Source: Chryseobacterium indoltheticum (GTDB lineage Bacteria > Bacteroidota > Bacteroidia > Flavobacteriales > Weeksellaceae). Taken from it: DNA of 64,000 bases. The stretch covers positions 1,054,001 to 1,118,000 of the forward strand of contig NZ_CP033929.1 in assembly GCF_003815915.1 (NCBI RefSeq), given 5' to 3'. The notes beneath the pieces are model-generated. The model had not been told where the DNA came from. It saw only the letters and a program-made list of their open reading frames with translations, and searched no databases. The position numbers and the translations under genes were made by a program. Of this stretch, positions 9,720 to 19,198 are shown piece by piece; the stretch's first letter is position 1, and every line of letters starts with the position of its first letter.

Positions 9720-10277
9720 AGTCATTTTTAAAGCTAATGCGAAGACTCCCGATGATACAAAAAGAATCCAGTCTTTTTTGTTGACTTTGAAAAGACTTAA
9801 TAAAATGAAAAGCAATACTAAAATAGCAAAAACAATCACGATTTGCCCCGCTTCCAAACCAATATTAAATCCTAAAAGCGGAACAGCAATGCTTTGGCTT
9901 TTGGCAATCATAACTCTTGCGGTATTGGCAAAGCCTAAGCCGTGAATTAATCCGAAAAATAAGGCTAAATAATAATTGGTTTTATCCTGAGACTGTTTTT
10001 TATTTTTCATTAGAATATTTCCGGCAGCCGTTAAAACAATCGTCAGCGGAATCAAAAACTCAACCCAATCTGAAGGAAGTCTTACCACATCGAGAATGCT
10101 TAAAGCTAATGTTACAGAATGCCCGATTGTAAATGCAGTTACAAGAATCAGAATTTTTTTCCATTCTTTGAAGGTGTAAACAGCAATTAAAGCTAATACA
10201 AAAAGCTGATGATCAAGCGCATCCAATGAAATTATATGTTCCCATCCGAGTTTTAAATAGAATAAAAAGTCGTGCAT
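9699..10277 (-). CDS. HupE/UreJ family membrane protein
   Basis: 192 residues, almost entirely hydrophobic, with about six membrane segments. Family signatures are the N-terminal GWEHIISLDALDHQLF, AFTIGHSVTLALS and FGLIHGLGFAN, including the conserved histidines proposed to bind metal. Relatives are secondary nickel/cobalt permeases, but Bacteroidetes members are often not linked to urease or hydrogenase, and no such genes are present here. It shares its 3' end with the MFS gene. The role as a metal transporter is probable but unproven. Confidence 0.85.
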   Translation of the reverse strand: MHDFLFYLKLGWEHIISLDALDHQLFVLALIAVYTFKEWKKILILVTAFTIGHSVTLALSILDVVRLPSDWVEFLIPLTIVLTAAGNILMKNKKQSQDKTNYYLALFFGLIHGLGFANTARVMIAKSQSIAVPLLGFNIGLEAGQIVIVFAILVLLFILLSLFKVNKKDWILFVSSGVFALALKMTLERIPF

Positions 10278-10425
10278 TTTAATTATGAGTTAATATTTTT
10301 AATTATTGTTATAAATAATGGTTTAATTATTTTAAATACAATAAAATAGTTAAAATGTTAAAAATTAAATAATTATTTAAAGTTTTAGATAAAAATTGTA
10401 TAATTGTTTTTTAAAACTACAATAT

Positions 10426-13400
10426 ATGAAACTAAAAAAATTATTTTCTACAAAAGTACATATTCCAAAAAAAGAAAACACAGTTCTTAGGAATGTTACT
10501 GTTGCTTTACTGGTATTTTTTTCTTGTACCTTTTTTGGACAAGTACAAAAGCTGGATTATCGATTTGATATTTTGCTACAAAACAGAGAAACGTTGTCAA
10601 AAGAAGGACTTATTAAGGAACTAGAGCAACCCGAAATGAAACTGGACAAACATCTGGTTGTGACATCAGCAGGAGCGCAAACGATGTATTCATGTATTAT
10701 CTATACGAAAGCACCCGAAAAATTAAAAGCTGAAGGTATTCTAGTACAAAGTCAATTACCAAATTTTGCTACAGCATTAGTTACCATTGAAGATATTGAG
10801 AAACTTCTTCAACTTCCTTATGTGGAGTCTATTATGGCTCCTACTTTTGATGAGCTTCATAATGATGTAAGCAGAGCCCAATCCGGCGCAAGCCTTTTGC
10901 AGGATGGCGTTTTTAATAATACAGCATATGTCGGAAACGGAGTTTTGGTAGGAATTTATGATACCGGTATCGATTGGAAACATCCTGATTTTAGAGGAGT
11001 CACCGATCAAACGAAAAGTAGAATCTATTCTATTTGGGATCAGACTTTAACACCTCAAGGGACAGAAACATCACCAACAGGATTTTCAACAGGAGTGGAA
11101 TATACTAAAGCTCAGATCGAAGATGAATTAGACGGATCTCCTGCTAACTTTGTTCGTGAAAATGACACAAATGGGCACGGAACACACGTTGCGGGGACTG
11201 CAGCAGGAAATGGGGCTGCATTTGGTGATAAAAGACATAAAGGCTTTGCCCCCAATGCTGATATTGTTTTTGTAAAAGGAGGAAACGGATCATTCCCAAC
11301 TACAAATACCATCAATGCTTTAACCTATTTTCAAAATGTTGCAACTGCATTAAATAAACCGATCGTTGTTAACATGAGTATAGGGGGGCAAGGATCGGCT
11401 CATGACGGTAGTGGTTCTCATGAAGTTGCCGTAGATAATTTTACATCTTCAGGTCCGGGTAGAGTTGTGGTGATTTCTGCGGGTAATGATTATGGCGATG
11501 ACATTCATAAAAAAATTGATATTGCTTCAAGTGCTACAGGAACTTATACTTTTACTGTGTCTAGTGATACTGCAGCATCATCCATATTTTCATTTTTAAT
11601 GTATGCAAATGATGATTCACCGGTAACAGCAATACTTACTGCGCCAGATGGACAGCAATATACACAAAATATATCCTCGAATACTAGCCATAATATATTG
11701 GGAGGAGGCTTCACAGCAACAATGTATAATTATTGGAGTAATAATAACAATAAAAGATATGTACAGATGATTATTAGTAGGGTCACCGGATCTACTGCCA
11801 ACTGTCAAGGTACATATACGCTAGAAGTTACTAATAATGGAGCGCAACCTATTTCCACTCACGGATGGCTCTACAGTGAAGGAGTTACAACGGCTTTGGT
11901 AGGTGGTAACAATGAATATATTGTAGGTTCTCCGGGAAATGCGACAAGTGCAATTACAGTAGCCTCTTATTTGGGAAGAGCCAGCTGGTATGGCTCTGCT
12001 AATGGAGGAGGGGGTCAGTATACAATTAGTCCTCAAGAATCCATTTCAAGCTTTAGTTCACAAGGGCCAAGAGTTGATGGTTTTCAAAAGCCTGAAATTA
12101 CAGCATCAGGACAAAACGTGATCTCTTCAAAATCGGCTGATTCTTCTCCAGGATCAACAGATATTATTGCAGGTACTAATTTTTATAGAAAAAACCAGGG
12201 TACTAGTATGTCATCTCCCGGAGTTGCGGGAGCTGTTGCATTACTTTTACAGGCTAATCCTACATTAACTGCTGCTGAGGTAAAAAGTCGTCTTACTAAT
12301 AATGCGAGACAGGATATAGCCACCGGAGCTGTGCCAAATGCTAGATGGGGATCAGGAAAGTTAGATATTTATAAAGCTTTTACAGATGAAGTAAATTGTG
12401 TTGAATCTAATTCGGAAACAATTACCTATGATGGTCCTTATTTGATAACAAATCAAGAGACGGGTACTAACTTTAGTAACACCGTATTTGCCGTTCGTTA
12501 CACCCCGTCATTAACTGGGAAGTTGGGAGGAGTATCATTTCATACTAGTTTATCAGCAATCTCTCCTGACTTTGCAGCAGATATTCAAGTGAGAAAAGTT
12601 GATGCCAATGGTAATCCCGGTGACATTATTGCCACTAAAGCTATATCTTCTTGGGTGAATGATGTTCAGAGATATACATGGAATTATTTAGATTTATCAA
12701 ATTTGAATATTCAAACTGTTACGGGTAAAGATTTCTATATTGTCTTAAACGGCGTTGCCGGAAAAATATCTATAAGAAGTGAAGCGGTATCGGTTGATGG
12801 CAGATCAAAAACTTCTACCGATGGCACAACTTGGGCTTCTAGAACATTTGATCTAAAAATGAGAGCAACTATTTATGAAGATGTTGCTGAAGTTAAAAAT
12901 TTAGCTACAACAAACCAGACTAAAATGTCTGCAGCTGCAAACGGATATAATTATTTTGCAAACAATTGCCAGCTTATTTCAAGAGTGGAAAAAGAAACAG
13001 CAAGTACAGTAGCAGGAAATGTTACTTCAAAAGTTTGGGTAGATAATTTACAACCAAATTATGTATCTAGAAGATATGAAATCAATTCTGATGCAAATAC
13101 AGCTAATGCAACAGGGAAAGTGACTTTATATTTTAAGCAGGCTGAATTTGATGCTTATAATTCGACGAATACAGTAAAGTTACCGACTTCCGGTACTGAT
13201 ATGTCAAATAAAGCCAACCTATTAATTGAAAAATATTCTGGGACGAGCAATACGGGTATCGCAGCATCTTATGGCAGTACACCCGTTATAATTATGCCTA
13301 ATGTTACTGATATTGTATGGAATGATACCTATCAATATTGGGAAGTTACTTTTCAGGCAACAGGTCTAGGGGGATATTTTATAAGGACATCTTCTGCCTT

Positions 13401-13659
13401 CTTAGGAACTAATGAAATTAAGGCTGACTCTGGAGTTAATATTTATCCCAATCCTGCTAAAACATTTGTAACGGTAGATTTGGGCAAAAATTATAAAGCC
13501 AAAATAACCATTATAGATGCTTCTGGAAGATTAGTTAAAACATTAGATATCAATTCTAAGGATAAGGTTAATGTATCTGGATTAGTGAAAGGAACTTATT
13601 TATTGGATATTACTTTGGATAATGATAAGAAAATTGTAAAGAAAATTATTAAAGAATAA
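10426..13659 (+). CDS. Secreted subtilase (peptidase S8) with T9SS sorting domain
   Basis: 1077 residues from ATG 10426; an upstream TTG at 10396 is rejected. After an unusually long N-terminal region the signal core (VTVALLVFFSCTFFGQ) appears near residues 24-39. The S8 triad is D179 (YDTGIDW), H251 (NGHGTHVAG) and S594 (GTSMSSPGVAGA). The triad is spread over more than 400 residues, with a beta-rich insertion between H and S. A C-terminal type IX sorting domain closes the protein (NIYPNPAKTFVTVDLG ... YLLDITLDNDKKIVKKI). It should be an extracellular or cell-surface protease exported by Sec and then T9SS. It has its own terminator. Confidence 0.95.
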   Translation: MKLKKLFSTKVHIPKKENTVLRNVTVALLVFFSCTFFGQVQKLDYRFDILLQNRETLSKEGLIKELEQPEMKLDKHLVVTSAGAQTMYSCIIYTKAPEKLKAEGILVQSQLPNFATALVTIEDIEKLLQLPYVESIMAPTFDELHNDVSRAQSGASLLQDGVFNNTAYVGNGVLVGIYDTGIDWKHPDFRGVTDQTKSRIYSIWDQTLTPQGTETSPTGFSTGVEYTKAQIEDELDGSPANFVRENDTNGHGTHVAGTAAGNGAAFGDKRHKGFAPNADIVFVKGGNGSFPTTNTINALTYFQNVATALNKPIVVNMSIGGQGSAHDGSGSHEVAVDNFTSSGPGRVVVISAGNDYGDDIHKKIDIASSATGTYTFTVSSDTAASSIFSFLMYANDDSPVTAILTAPDGQQYTQNISSNTSHNILGGGFTATMYNYWSNNNNKRYVQMIISRVTGSTANCQGTYTLEVTNNGAQPISTHGWLYSEGVTTALVGGNNEYIVGSPGNATSAITVASYLGRASWYGSANGGGGQYTISPQESISSFSSQGPRVDGFQKPEITASGQNVISSKSADSSPGSTDIIAGTNFYRKNQGTSMSSPGVAGAVALLLQANPTLTAAEVKSRLTNNARQDIATGAVPNARWGSGKLDIYKAFTDEVNCVESNSETITYDGPYLITNQETGTNFSNTVFAVRYTPSLTGKLGGVSFHTSLSAISPDFAADIQVRKVDANGNPGDIIATKAISSWVNDVQRYTWNYLDLSNLNIQTVTGKDFYIVLNGVAGKISIRSEAVSVDGRSKTSTDGTTWASRTFDLKMRATIYEDVAEVKNLATTNQTKMSAAANGYNYFANNCQLISRVEKETASTVAGNVTSKVWVDNLQPNYVSRRYEINSDANTANATGKVTLYFKQAEFDAYNSTNTVKLPTSGTDMSNKANLLIEKYSGTSNTGIAASYGSTPVIIMPNVTDIVWNDTYQYWEVTFQATGLGGYFIRTSSAFLGTNEIKADSGVNIYPNPAKTFVTVDLGKNYKAKITIIDASGRLVKTLDINSKDKVNVSGLVKGTYLLDITLDNDKKIVKKIIKE

Positions 13660-13680
13660 TAAATAAAATATAGAATACGC

Positions 13681-13716
13681 AAAGTGGCAATGGTTTTTCA
13701 TTGCCGCTTTTTTTTA
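13681..13716 (+). terminator. Terminator after the subtilase gene
   Basis: GGCAATG (13686-13692) pairs with CATTGCC (13699-13705), extended on both sides by AAAG and CTTT and followed by eight T residues. Confidence 0.85.
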
Positions 13717-13740
13717 TATTTGTTTTTAAATATAATTACA

Positions 13741-14262
13741 ATGTTTGTAGCTCTTAAAAAAATCTTTATCAGTTTTCTAATCTTATTTTTAGGGCTTACT
13801 TCCTTTGTTTCTGCAAAAGAATTTCATCCTTATCACGTTGGTTCGGTAGAAATCAATTACAATTCAAAATCAAAAACTTTTGAAATTACCGGAAGGTTTT
13901 TCTTAGACGATTTAGAAAATGGACTTGCTAAAAAATACGGAAAGCCATTTCATTTTAATGATGCAAAATATAAAGCCCAAATCAATGAGGCTTTAAAAAA
14001 ATACAGCGCTGAATATTTCAAGCTGAAAACAGACAATCAGTTTTTGAAAATCAATTACGTTGGTTATGAAGAAGACAGCGAATCTGTGAATATTTATCTT
14101 GAATCTGAGAAAGTGGAAAATCCCAAAAAAGTGGAAGCTGCAGTGAGTTTTCTGTATAATTTATTTGATGACCAAATCAACTTAGTTCATATTATCGTTA
14201 ATGGAAACCGTAAAAGTGAAAAGCTGACGTATCCGAATAGATATTTATTTCAGCAGTTTTAA
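13741..14262 (+). CDS. DUF6702 family exported protein
   Basis: 173 residues from ATG 13741. A longer frame to 13684 would begin inside the terminator hairpin, so the inner start is chosen; it gives the signal peptide MFVALKKIFISFLILFLGLTSFVSA. The mature start KEFHPYHVGSVEINYN and the FEITGRFFLDDLE motif are typical of DUF6702, a Bacteroidetes family of unknown function that often lies near M1 peptidase and HupE genes. Probably periplasmic. Convergent with the ACP phosphodiesterase gene, 6 bp apart. Confidence 0.85.
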   Translation: MFVALKKIFISFLILFLGLTSFVSAKEFHPYHVGSVEINYNSKSKTFEITGRFFLDDLENGLAKKYGKPFHFNDAKYKAQINEALKKYSAEYFKLKTDNQFLKINYVGYEEDSESVNIYLESEKVENPKKVEAAVSFLYNLFDDQINLVHIIVNGNRKSEKLTYPNRYLFQQF

Positions 14263-14268
14263 TTGAAA

Positions 14269-14862
14269 TTATTTTTGAAGTTGTAAAAGAGCATTTTCAG
14301 CTTTTGCGTGGGCTAAAAGATCAGGAAAAAAATCATCATAACATTTCTGCAAAGCATCTTTATTGTCTAAAAAAGCCTGAAAAACCGGAATATCCTTATT
14401 TAAATATTTCGCTTTATTCAAAACATTCTGAATGCTGAATTTAATACCCCAATCTTCCCGGTAATTGTATAACCAATCGTCATGTTCCATTTTTGCAAGC
14501 ATTTTTTTGAAATTTTCAGAAAGAAATTGCTCATTTTCATTGAGAACTCTGTAAACCTTTAGTGAATGTTCTTTCCAGCCTTTCAACGAATGTAAACTGA
14601 GATCTGTAGCCAGAAAATAATCCATCGAAACATCGACAAAAGCTCCTGCGTAAAGCCTTACAAGCGGACTGAAAACTTTTTTTGCCTCGTGAATGGCGGG
14701 GTGCGAATCTGTAAATGTATCTATTGCACGATGCAAAGTAATCCCATCCTGAATATCTTTCGGGAAAGAATAGCGGTCTTTGTTTCGGATGAAATCTTCG
14801 AGAAACTGCCCGACAATTTGTCCGTCATTGAAAGTAAGAAAAGAGTGGGCGAGAAAGTTCAT
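14269..14862 (-). CDS. Acyl carrier protein phosphodiesterase (AcpH-like)
   Basis: 197 residues, the usual family size. The N-terminal MNFLAHSFLTF, GQFLEDFI, GITLHRAIDTFTDSHP and DVSMDYFLA motifs carry the His/Asp metal ligands of the AcpH (DUF479) family. The enzyme removes the 4'-phosphopantetheine arm from holo-ACP in the cytoplasm. The next gene upstream on the same strand is radA, ending 33 bp away. Confidence 0.88.
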   Translation of the reverse strand: MNFLAHSFLTFNDGQIVGQFLEDFIRNKDRYSFPKDIQDGITLHRAIDTFTDSHPAIHEAKKVFSPLVRLYAGAFVDVSMDYFLATDLSLHSLKGWKEHSLKVYRVLNENEQFLSENFKKMLAKMEHDDWLYNYREDWGIKFSIQNVLNKAKYLNKDIPVFQAFLDNKDALQKCYDDFFPDLLAHAKAENALLQLQK

Positions 14863-14895
14863 AGACTAATATAGAAATTTTTAAGCAAACTTGTG

Positions 14896-16248
14896 TCATG
14901 AAAATAATCGTTCATGAAAATCCTCAACTTTACTTACTTCTTCAATCTTAATTCCGAATTTTCTCTTTGGAATTTTATTTAAATTAGAAACGAAAATTTT
15001 CTCATAACCCAATTTTTCAGCCTCCGTAATTCTTTGTTCGACCTGCGCAATTGGACGAATTTCTCCACTCAAACCAATTTCACCAGCAAAACAAAAATGT
15101 TCAGAAATAGCAATATCTTCATTTGATGACAGAATAGATGCGACAACCGCTAAATCTAAAGCAGGATCGTCGGTTTTTATTCCGCCTGTAATATTTAAAA
15201 AGACATCTTTTGCACCCAATTGAAAACCTGCTCTTTTTTCAAGAACAGCTAACAACATATTGAGCCTTTTAGAATCAAAACCGGTACAACTTCTCTGCGG
15301 CGTTCCGTAGACAGCGGTACTTACCAAAGCCTGAATTTCCAACAGCATCGGTCGGTTTCCTTCTAACGTTACTGCTACAGAATTGCCCGAAAGCTCTTCA
15401 AACTTTTTAGTAATTAAAATTTCAGAAGGGTTTTTTATTTCTTTTAATCCTTGCGAAACCATTTCGTAAATTCCGATCTCTGCAGTTGATCCGAAACGGT
15501 TTTTATTGGCTCTCAAGAGTCTGAAAAGATGGTTTCTATCACCATCGAAATTCAGAACAACATCGACCATGTGCTCCAAAACCTTTGGTCCGGCAATTTG
15601 ACCGTCTTTTGTAATGTGCCCAACCAGAAAAACAGGGACATTGTTTTCTTTGGCATATTTAATAATTTCATTCGAGCATTCCCGAATCTGGGAAACTGTT
15701 CCGGGCGAACTTTCGATCAACTGTGATTGTAATGTTTGAATAGAATCGATGATAACGAAATCCGGTTCCAGTTTTTTAGCTTCATGAAGGATTTTTTCTA
15801 AAGAAGTTTCGGTATATAAAAAACAATTAGGATTTTTCACATCTGCTAAACGGTCGGCTCTCATTTTAATCTGAGAAGCACTTTCTTCTCCTGAAACATA
15901 GAAGATTTTCTTCTTCATTTTCAACGCAAGCTGCAAAAGCAGAGTAGACTTACCAATTCCGGGCTCACCACCGATTAAGGTAACAGATCCTAAAACAATT
16001 CCGCCTCCCAAGACACGGTTTAGCTCATCGGAAGGAGTTTTTATTCTCGGCTCTTCAACGGCTTCAACTTCAATGATGTTGATTACGTTTTGCTTCGATT
16101 TTGAAAAAGGAGGTGTTTTTGAAGATGTTTTTTCTACGATTTCTTCTACCAAAGTGTTCCATTCGAGACAATTTTTACATTGCCCGGTCCATTGAGGGTA
16201 TTGCGATCCGCAGTTTTGACAGAAGTATGCAGTTTTGAGTTTTGCCAT
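14896..16248 (-). CDS. radA: DNA repair protein RadA/Sms
   Basis: 450 residues, typical length. The N-terminal zinc finger has C10, C13, C24 and C27; the Walker A is GGEPGIGKST with K100; the RadA-specific KNRFG motif is present (ANKNRFGSTAEIG), and the C-terminal part is Lon-protease-like. RadA is a RecA-related ATPase that drives branch migration in recombination. Divergent from a small membrane protein gene. Confidence 0.96.
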   Translation of the reverse strand: MAKLKTAYFCQNCGSQYPQWTGQCKNCLEWNTLVEEIVEKTSSKTPPFSKSKQNVINIIEVEAVEEPRIKTPSDELNRVLGGGIVLGSVTLIGGEPGIGKSTLLLQLALKMKKKIFYVSGEESASQIKMRADRLADVKNPNCFLYTETSLEKILHEAKKLEPDFVIIDSIQTLQSQLIESSPGTVSQIRECSNEIIKYAKENNVPVFLVGHITKDGQIAGPKVLEHMVDVVLNFDGDRNHLFRLLRANKNRFGSTAEIGIYEMVSQGLKEIKNPSEILITKKFEELSGNSVAVTLEGNRPMLLEIQALVSTAVYGTPQRSCTGFDSKRLNMLLAVLEKRAGFQLGAKDVFLNITGGIKTDDPALDLAVVASILSSNEDIAISEHFCFAGEIGLSGEIRPIAQVEQRITEAEKLGYEKIFVSNLNKIPKRKFGIKIEEVSKVEDFHERLFS

Positions 16249-16307
16249 ACTGCGAAGTTCAAATTTTTTTTTGAATTTTTCTTTCTAATTTTAATTAATT
16301 TTCGGGT

Positions 16308-16703
16308 ATGAAAAATATTTTATTAAAAAGTGCTGAGGTTATTGTTTTTATGTCTGTGATGAATTTTTTGTTAAGTGTCTTGACTCTAAATATTACAAAT
16401 TTACCTGGAGGAAACTTTGGAATGTATCCTTTTCTTATACTGATAGAGTGTTTGGTCGTTTCAATTGTAGCTTTTTTAACTGTTTTAATATTCAAAAAGA
16501 GATATAATTCCATTTTGAAAATAGCAATTTTATTTCAAATAATTTATGTAATTAGTCTTATTTTGAGTTGCTTTAATCCTTTTAAGGTTGATTGTGTGGA
16601 TAATATTTTCAGTTTATTGTTATATGTAAATTCGATTATTATTCTTCTAATAATTTTTCTTTATTCAAAAATAATCTCTTCAAAAAACAAGAAGTTATCA
16701 TAG
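16308..16703 (+). CDS. Small hypothetical membrane protein
   Basis: 131 residues with about four hydrophobic segments: an N-terminal one (EVIVFMSVMNFLLSVLTL), a second (MYPFLILIECLVVSIVAFL), a third (ILKIAILFQIIYVISLILS) and a last (IIILLIIFLYSKII). The C-terminus is short and basic (SSKNKKLS). An inner-membrane protein of unknown function; I recognise no family. The opposite-strand frame in this region is a shadow. Confidence 0.6.
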   Translation: MKNILLKSAEVIVFMSVMNFLLSVLTLNITNLPGGNFGMYPFLILIECLVVSIVAFLTVLIFKKRYNSILKIAILFQIIYVISLILSCFNPFKVDCVDNIFSLLLYVNSIIILLIIFLYSKIISSKNKKLS

Positions 16704-16757
16704 ATCAATTATTTATAATGAAACTGTGGTTATATTTGTTTTATAAATTTAAAAAAA

Positions 16758-17324
16758 ATGAAAAAAATACTATTAAGCTTTGTTTTTGCTTTGGTAAGCG
16801 CATTCACTTTTGCACAATCTACGTGGAGAGTAGATCCTGCACACTCATCAATTAATTTCAATATTAAACATATGGGAATAAGCTTTGTGCAGGGAAGGTT
16901 TGATAAGTTTCAGGGTGAAGTAGAAACTCCGGGTGCTAATTTAGATAATGCTAAGTTTGATTTTACTGTTTATCCGGAAACAATCAATACAGGTGTGGAG
17001 GCCAGAGATAAGCACTTAAAGAGCGCAGATTTTTTTGATGCAGAAAAGTTTCCTGAAATGAAATTTCAAGGTGCAGCTGTGTCACAAGGAAAAGATAAAA
17101 ATTACATGTTAAAAGGTAAATTGACGATTAAGGGTGTTTCGAAAGAAATAAGCATCCCATTAACTTTTGGAGGTATCACAAAAAACCAGCAAGGGAAAGA
17201 AGTTGCAGGTTTGCAGGCAAAATTTACTATAAATCGTTTAGATTATAATATTAAATATGATCCAGCGGGAGCAGGTATTGCAAAAGATGTTGAGGTTGTT
17301 TTATTTTTGGAAGTAGCGAAATAA
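16758..17324 (+). CDS. YceI family periplasmic protein
   Basis: 188 residues with a signal peptide (MKKILLSFVFALVSAFTFAQ) and the YceI lipocalin-like fold signatures: WRVDPAHSSINFNIKHMG near the mature start, ARDKHLKSADFFDAEKFPEM and KGKLTIKGVSKEI. YceI proteins bind isoprenoid-type lipids in the periplasm. Single-gene unit; a TATATTTG at 16731-16738 could be its -7 element, but no matching TTG was found. Confidence 0.93.
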   Translation: MKKILLSFVFALVSAFTFAQSTWRVDPAHSSINFNIKHMGISFVQGRFDKFQGEVETPGANLDNAKFDFTVYPETINTGVEARDKHLKSADFFDAEKFPEMKFQGAAVSQGKDKNYMLKGKLTIKGVSKEISIPLTFGGITKNQQGKEVAGLQAKFTINRLDYNIKYDPAGAGIAKDVEVVLFLEVAK

Positions 17325-17353
17325 TAATTTTCATATATAATTTGGTTTAGGTG

Positions 17354-17390
17354 AAAGGTTTCTCAAGTTGTTTTGAGAAACCTTTTGTTG
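17354..17390 (+). terminator. Terminator after yceI-like gene
   Basis: A 13-bp perfect stem (17354-17366 with 17373-17385) is followed by TTGTTG; the T tract is imperfect. Confidence 0.75.
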
Positions 17391-17484
17391 TTTGTTAGAG
17401 AGGATTTTAGCAAATGACTTTTACGGTTTTACTTATTTTTTCATCTAAAAAATGAATATTTCAAAATTTAAAACGTCAACAAAA

Positions 17485-17515
17485 TTGCTTTGCTTTTCTT
17501 TTTCCCCTAACTTTG
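17485..17515 (+). promoter_or_regulatory. Promoter of pyrG
   Basis: TTG at 17485-17487, a 20-base spacer and TAACTTTG at 17508-17515 match the Bacteroidetes housekeeping promoter. The ATG follows 15 bp later, so the leader is very short. Confidence 0.65.
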
Positions 17516-17530
17516 CACAAACCTAATCTA

Positions 17531-19138
17531 ATGAGTAAAAAGAATACAAAGTACATCTTTGTGACAGGAGGTGTAACTTCATCTTTGGGAAAGGGAATCG
17601 TTTCTGCTTCTCTGGGACTTCTGCTAAAATCACGCGGCTTTAATGTAACCATCCAAAAACTGGATCCTTATATTAACATCGACCCAGGAACATTGAACCC
17701 TTATGAACACGGAGAATGCTATGTAACCGAAGATGGCGCAGAGACGGATCTGGATTTAGGACACTATGAGCGTTATCTTGATGCTCCTACTTCTCAAAAC
17801 AACAACGTTACCACGGGAAAAATCTACCAAACTGTAATTGAAAAAGAAAGAAAAGGAGATTTCCTTGGAAAAACAGTGCAGGTAATTCCTCATATCACGA
17901 ACGAAATCAAACGTAGAATTAAAATTCTTTCTAAACAGAACTACGATATCATTATTACTGAAATCGGTGGAACTGTGGGAGATATAGAATCTTTACCTTA
18001 CATTGAAACTGTACGTCAGCTAAAGTGGGAACTGGGTGAGAAAAATTCTATGGTAATTCACCTTACTTTGTTGCCATATTTGGCTTCAAGTGGAGAATTA
18101 AAAACAAAACCATCTCAGCATTCTGTTCGTCAATTGATGGAAAGCGGAATTATGGCAGATGTTTTAGTGTGCAGAACAGAACACAATATTCCGAAAGATC
18201 AGAGAGCAAAACTGGCTCAATTCTGTAATGTTTCTTTAGATAATGTGATCGAATGTAAAGATTTGGAAACGATCTATGAAGTTCCAATGTATCTTCAAAA
18301 ACAAAATTTCGATGATGTAGTTCTTAAAGAATTAGATCTTAAAAATGATAAAGAAGCAGATCTTAAAGACTGGAAAACGTTCCTTAAAAAATTCAAAAAT
18401 CCTAAAAAAACGATAGAAATCGCTTTAGTAGGTAAATATATTTCTCTGCAGGATTCTTATATTTCTATTGCTGAAGCTTTCAAGCATGCAGGGGCAAGCC
18501 TTGAAACTGAAGTAAAAGTAAGATGGGTGTATAGTGGAGATATTACTGCTGAAAATATTAAAGAAACTTTACAAGGTGTTGACGGAATTCTTGTTGCTCC
18601 AGGTTTTGGTGACAGAGGAATTGAAGGTAAGGTTCTTACTGCTCAATATGCAAGAGAAAATAAAGTTCCGATGTTGGGGATTTGTTTAGGAATGCAGATT
18701 ATGACCATTGAATTTGCAAGAAATGTTCTTGGGCATTCAAAAGCCAACTCAATGGAATTTGATACATCTACTCCGGATCCTGTAATTTCAATTATGGAAG
18801 AGCAGAAAAATGTTGTGGATAAAGGAGGTACAATGCGTCTTGGTGCTTGGAAATGTTCATTGAAAAACGCTTCTAAGTTATATGATATCTACGGAACAAA
18901 AAATATTTCTGAAAGACACCGTCACCGTTATGAATTCAACAGTGACTATCTTCAGGAATTCGAGAAAAACGGCTTCTTAGCTACAGGTACAAACCCTGAA
19001 ACTGGCTTGGTAGAAGCGCTTGAAATGACAGATCATCCTTTCTACGTTGGGGTACAGTATCACCCGGAATATAAGAGTACGGTTGCAACACCGCATCCTT
19101 TATTTAAAGCGTTCATTAAAGCATGTTCAGCTAAATAA
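17531..19138 (+). CDS. pyrG: CTP synthase
   Basis: 535 residues from ATG 17531; the upstream TTG lies inside the -7 element and is rejected. The N-terminal amidoligase domain begins KYIFVTGGVTSSLGKGI; the C-terminal class I glutamine amidotransferase domain has the nucleophile C385 (LGICLGMQ) and H511/E513 (YHPEY). It makes CTP from UTP, ATP and glutamine. In flavobacteria pyrG is commonly followed by yidC; here a peptide cluster on the opposite strand separates them. Confidence 0.97.
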   Translation: MSKKNTKYIFVTGGVTSSLGKGIVSASLGLLLKSRGFNVTIQKLDPYINIDPGTLNPYEHGECYVTEDGAETDLDLGHYERYLDAPTSQNNNVTTGKIYQTVIEKERKGDFLGKTVQVIPHITNEIKRRIKILSKQNYDIIITEIGGTVGDIESLPYIETVRQLKWELGEKNSMVIHLTLLPYLASSGELKTKPSQHSVRQLMESGIMADVLVCRTEHNIPKDQRAKLAQFCNVSLDNVIECKDLETIYEVPMYLQKQNFDDVVLKELDLKNDKEADLKDWKTFLKKFKNPKKTIEIALVGKYISLQDSYISIAEAFKHAGASLETEVKVRWVYSGDITAENIKETLQGVDGILVAPGFGDRGIEGKVLTAQYARENKVPMLGICLGMQIMTIEFARNVLGHSKANSMEFDTSTPDPVISIMEEQKNVVDKGGTMRLGAWKCSLKNASKLYDIYGTKNISERHRHRYEFNSDYLQEFEKNGFLATGTNPETGLVEALEMTDHPFYVGVQYHPEYKSTVATPHPLFKAFIKACSAK

Positions 19139-19162
19139 AGTAATTGTAAATATGATATATTT

Positions 19163-19198
19163 AAACTTAGGCTGTAAAAATCAGCCTAAGTTTTTTTT
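19163..19198. terminator. pyrG terminator, overlapping the end of the hydrolase gene
   Basis: AAACTTAGGCTG (19163-19174) pairs perfectly with CAGCCTAAGTTT (19182-19193), then a T run. The stop codon of the convergent hydrolase gene (19186-19188) lies inside the 3' arm. Confidence 0.85.

Noticed and set aside
14689..14874. Other small frames opposite or inside larger genes (for example in tamB, rnhB, ccoNO and GH25 regions)
   Set aside because: All overlap well-supported genes and show neither start signals nor family features.
17513..17530. Upstream TTG starts for pyrG, yidC, the subtilase, the GH25 and NDH-2-like genes
   Set aside because: The extensions lie in promoters or give implausible N-termini; the inner ATG gives the family N-terminus or a proper signal in each case.
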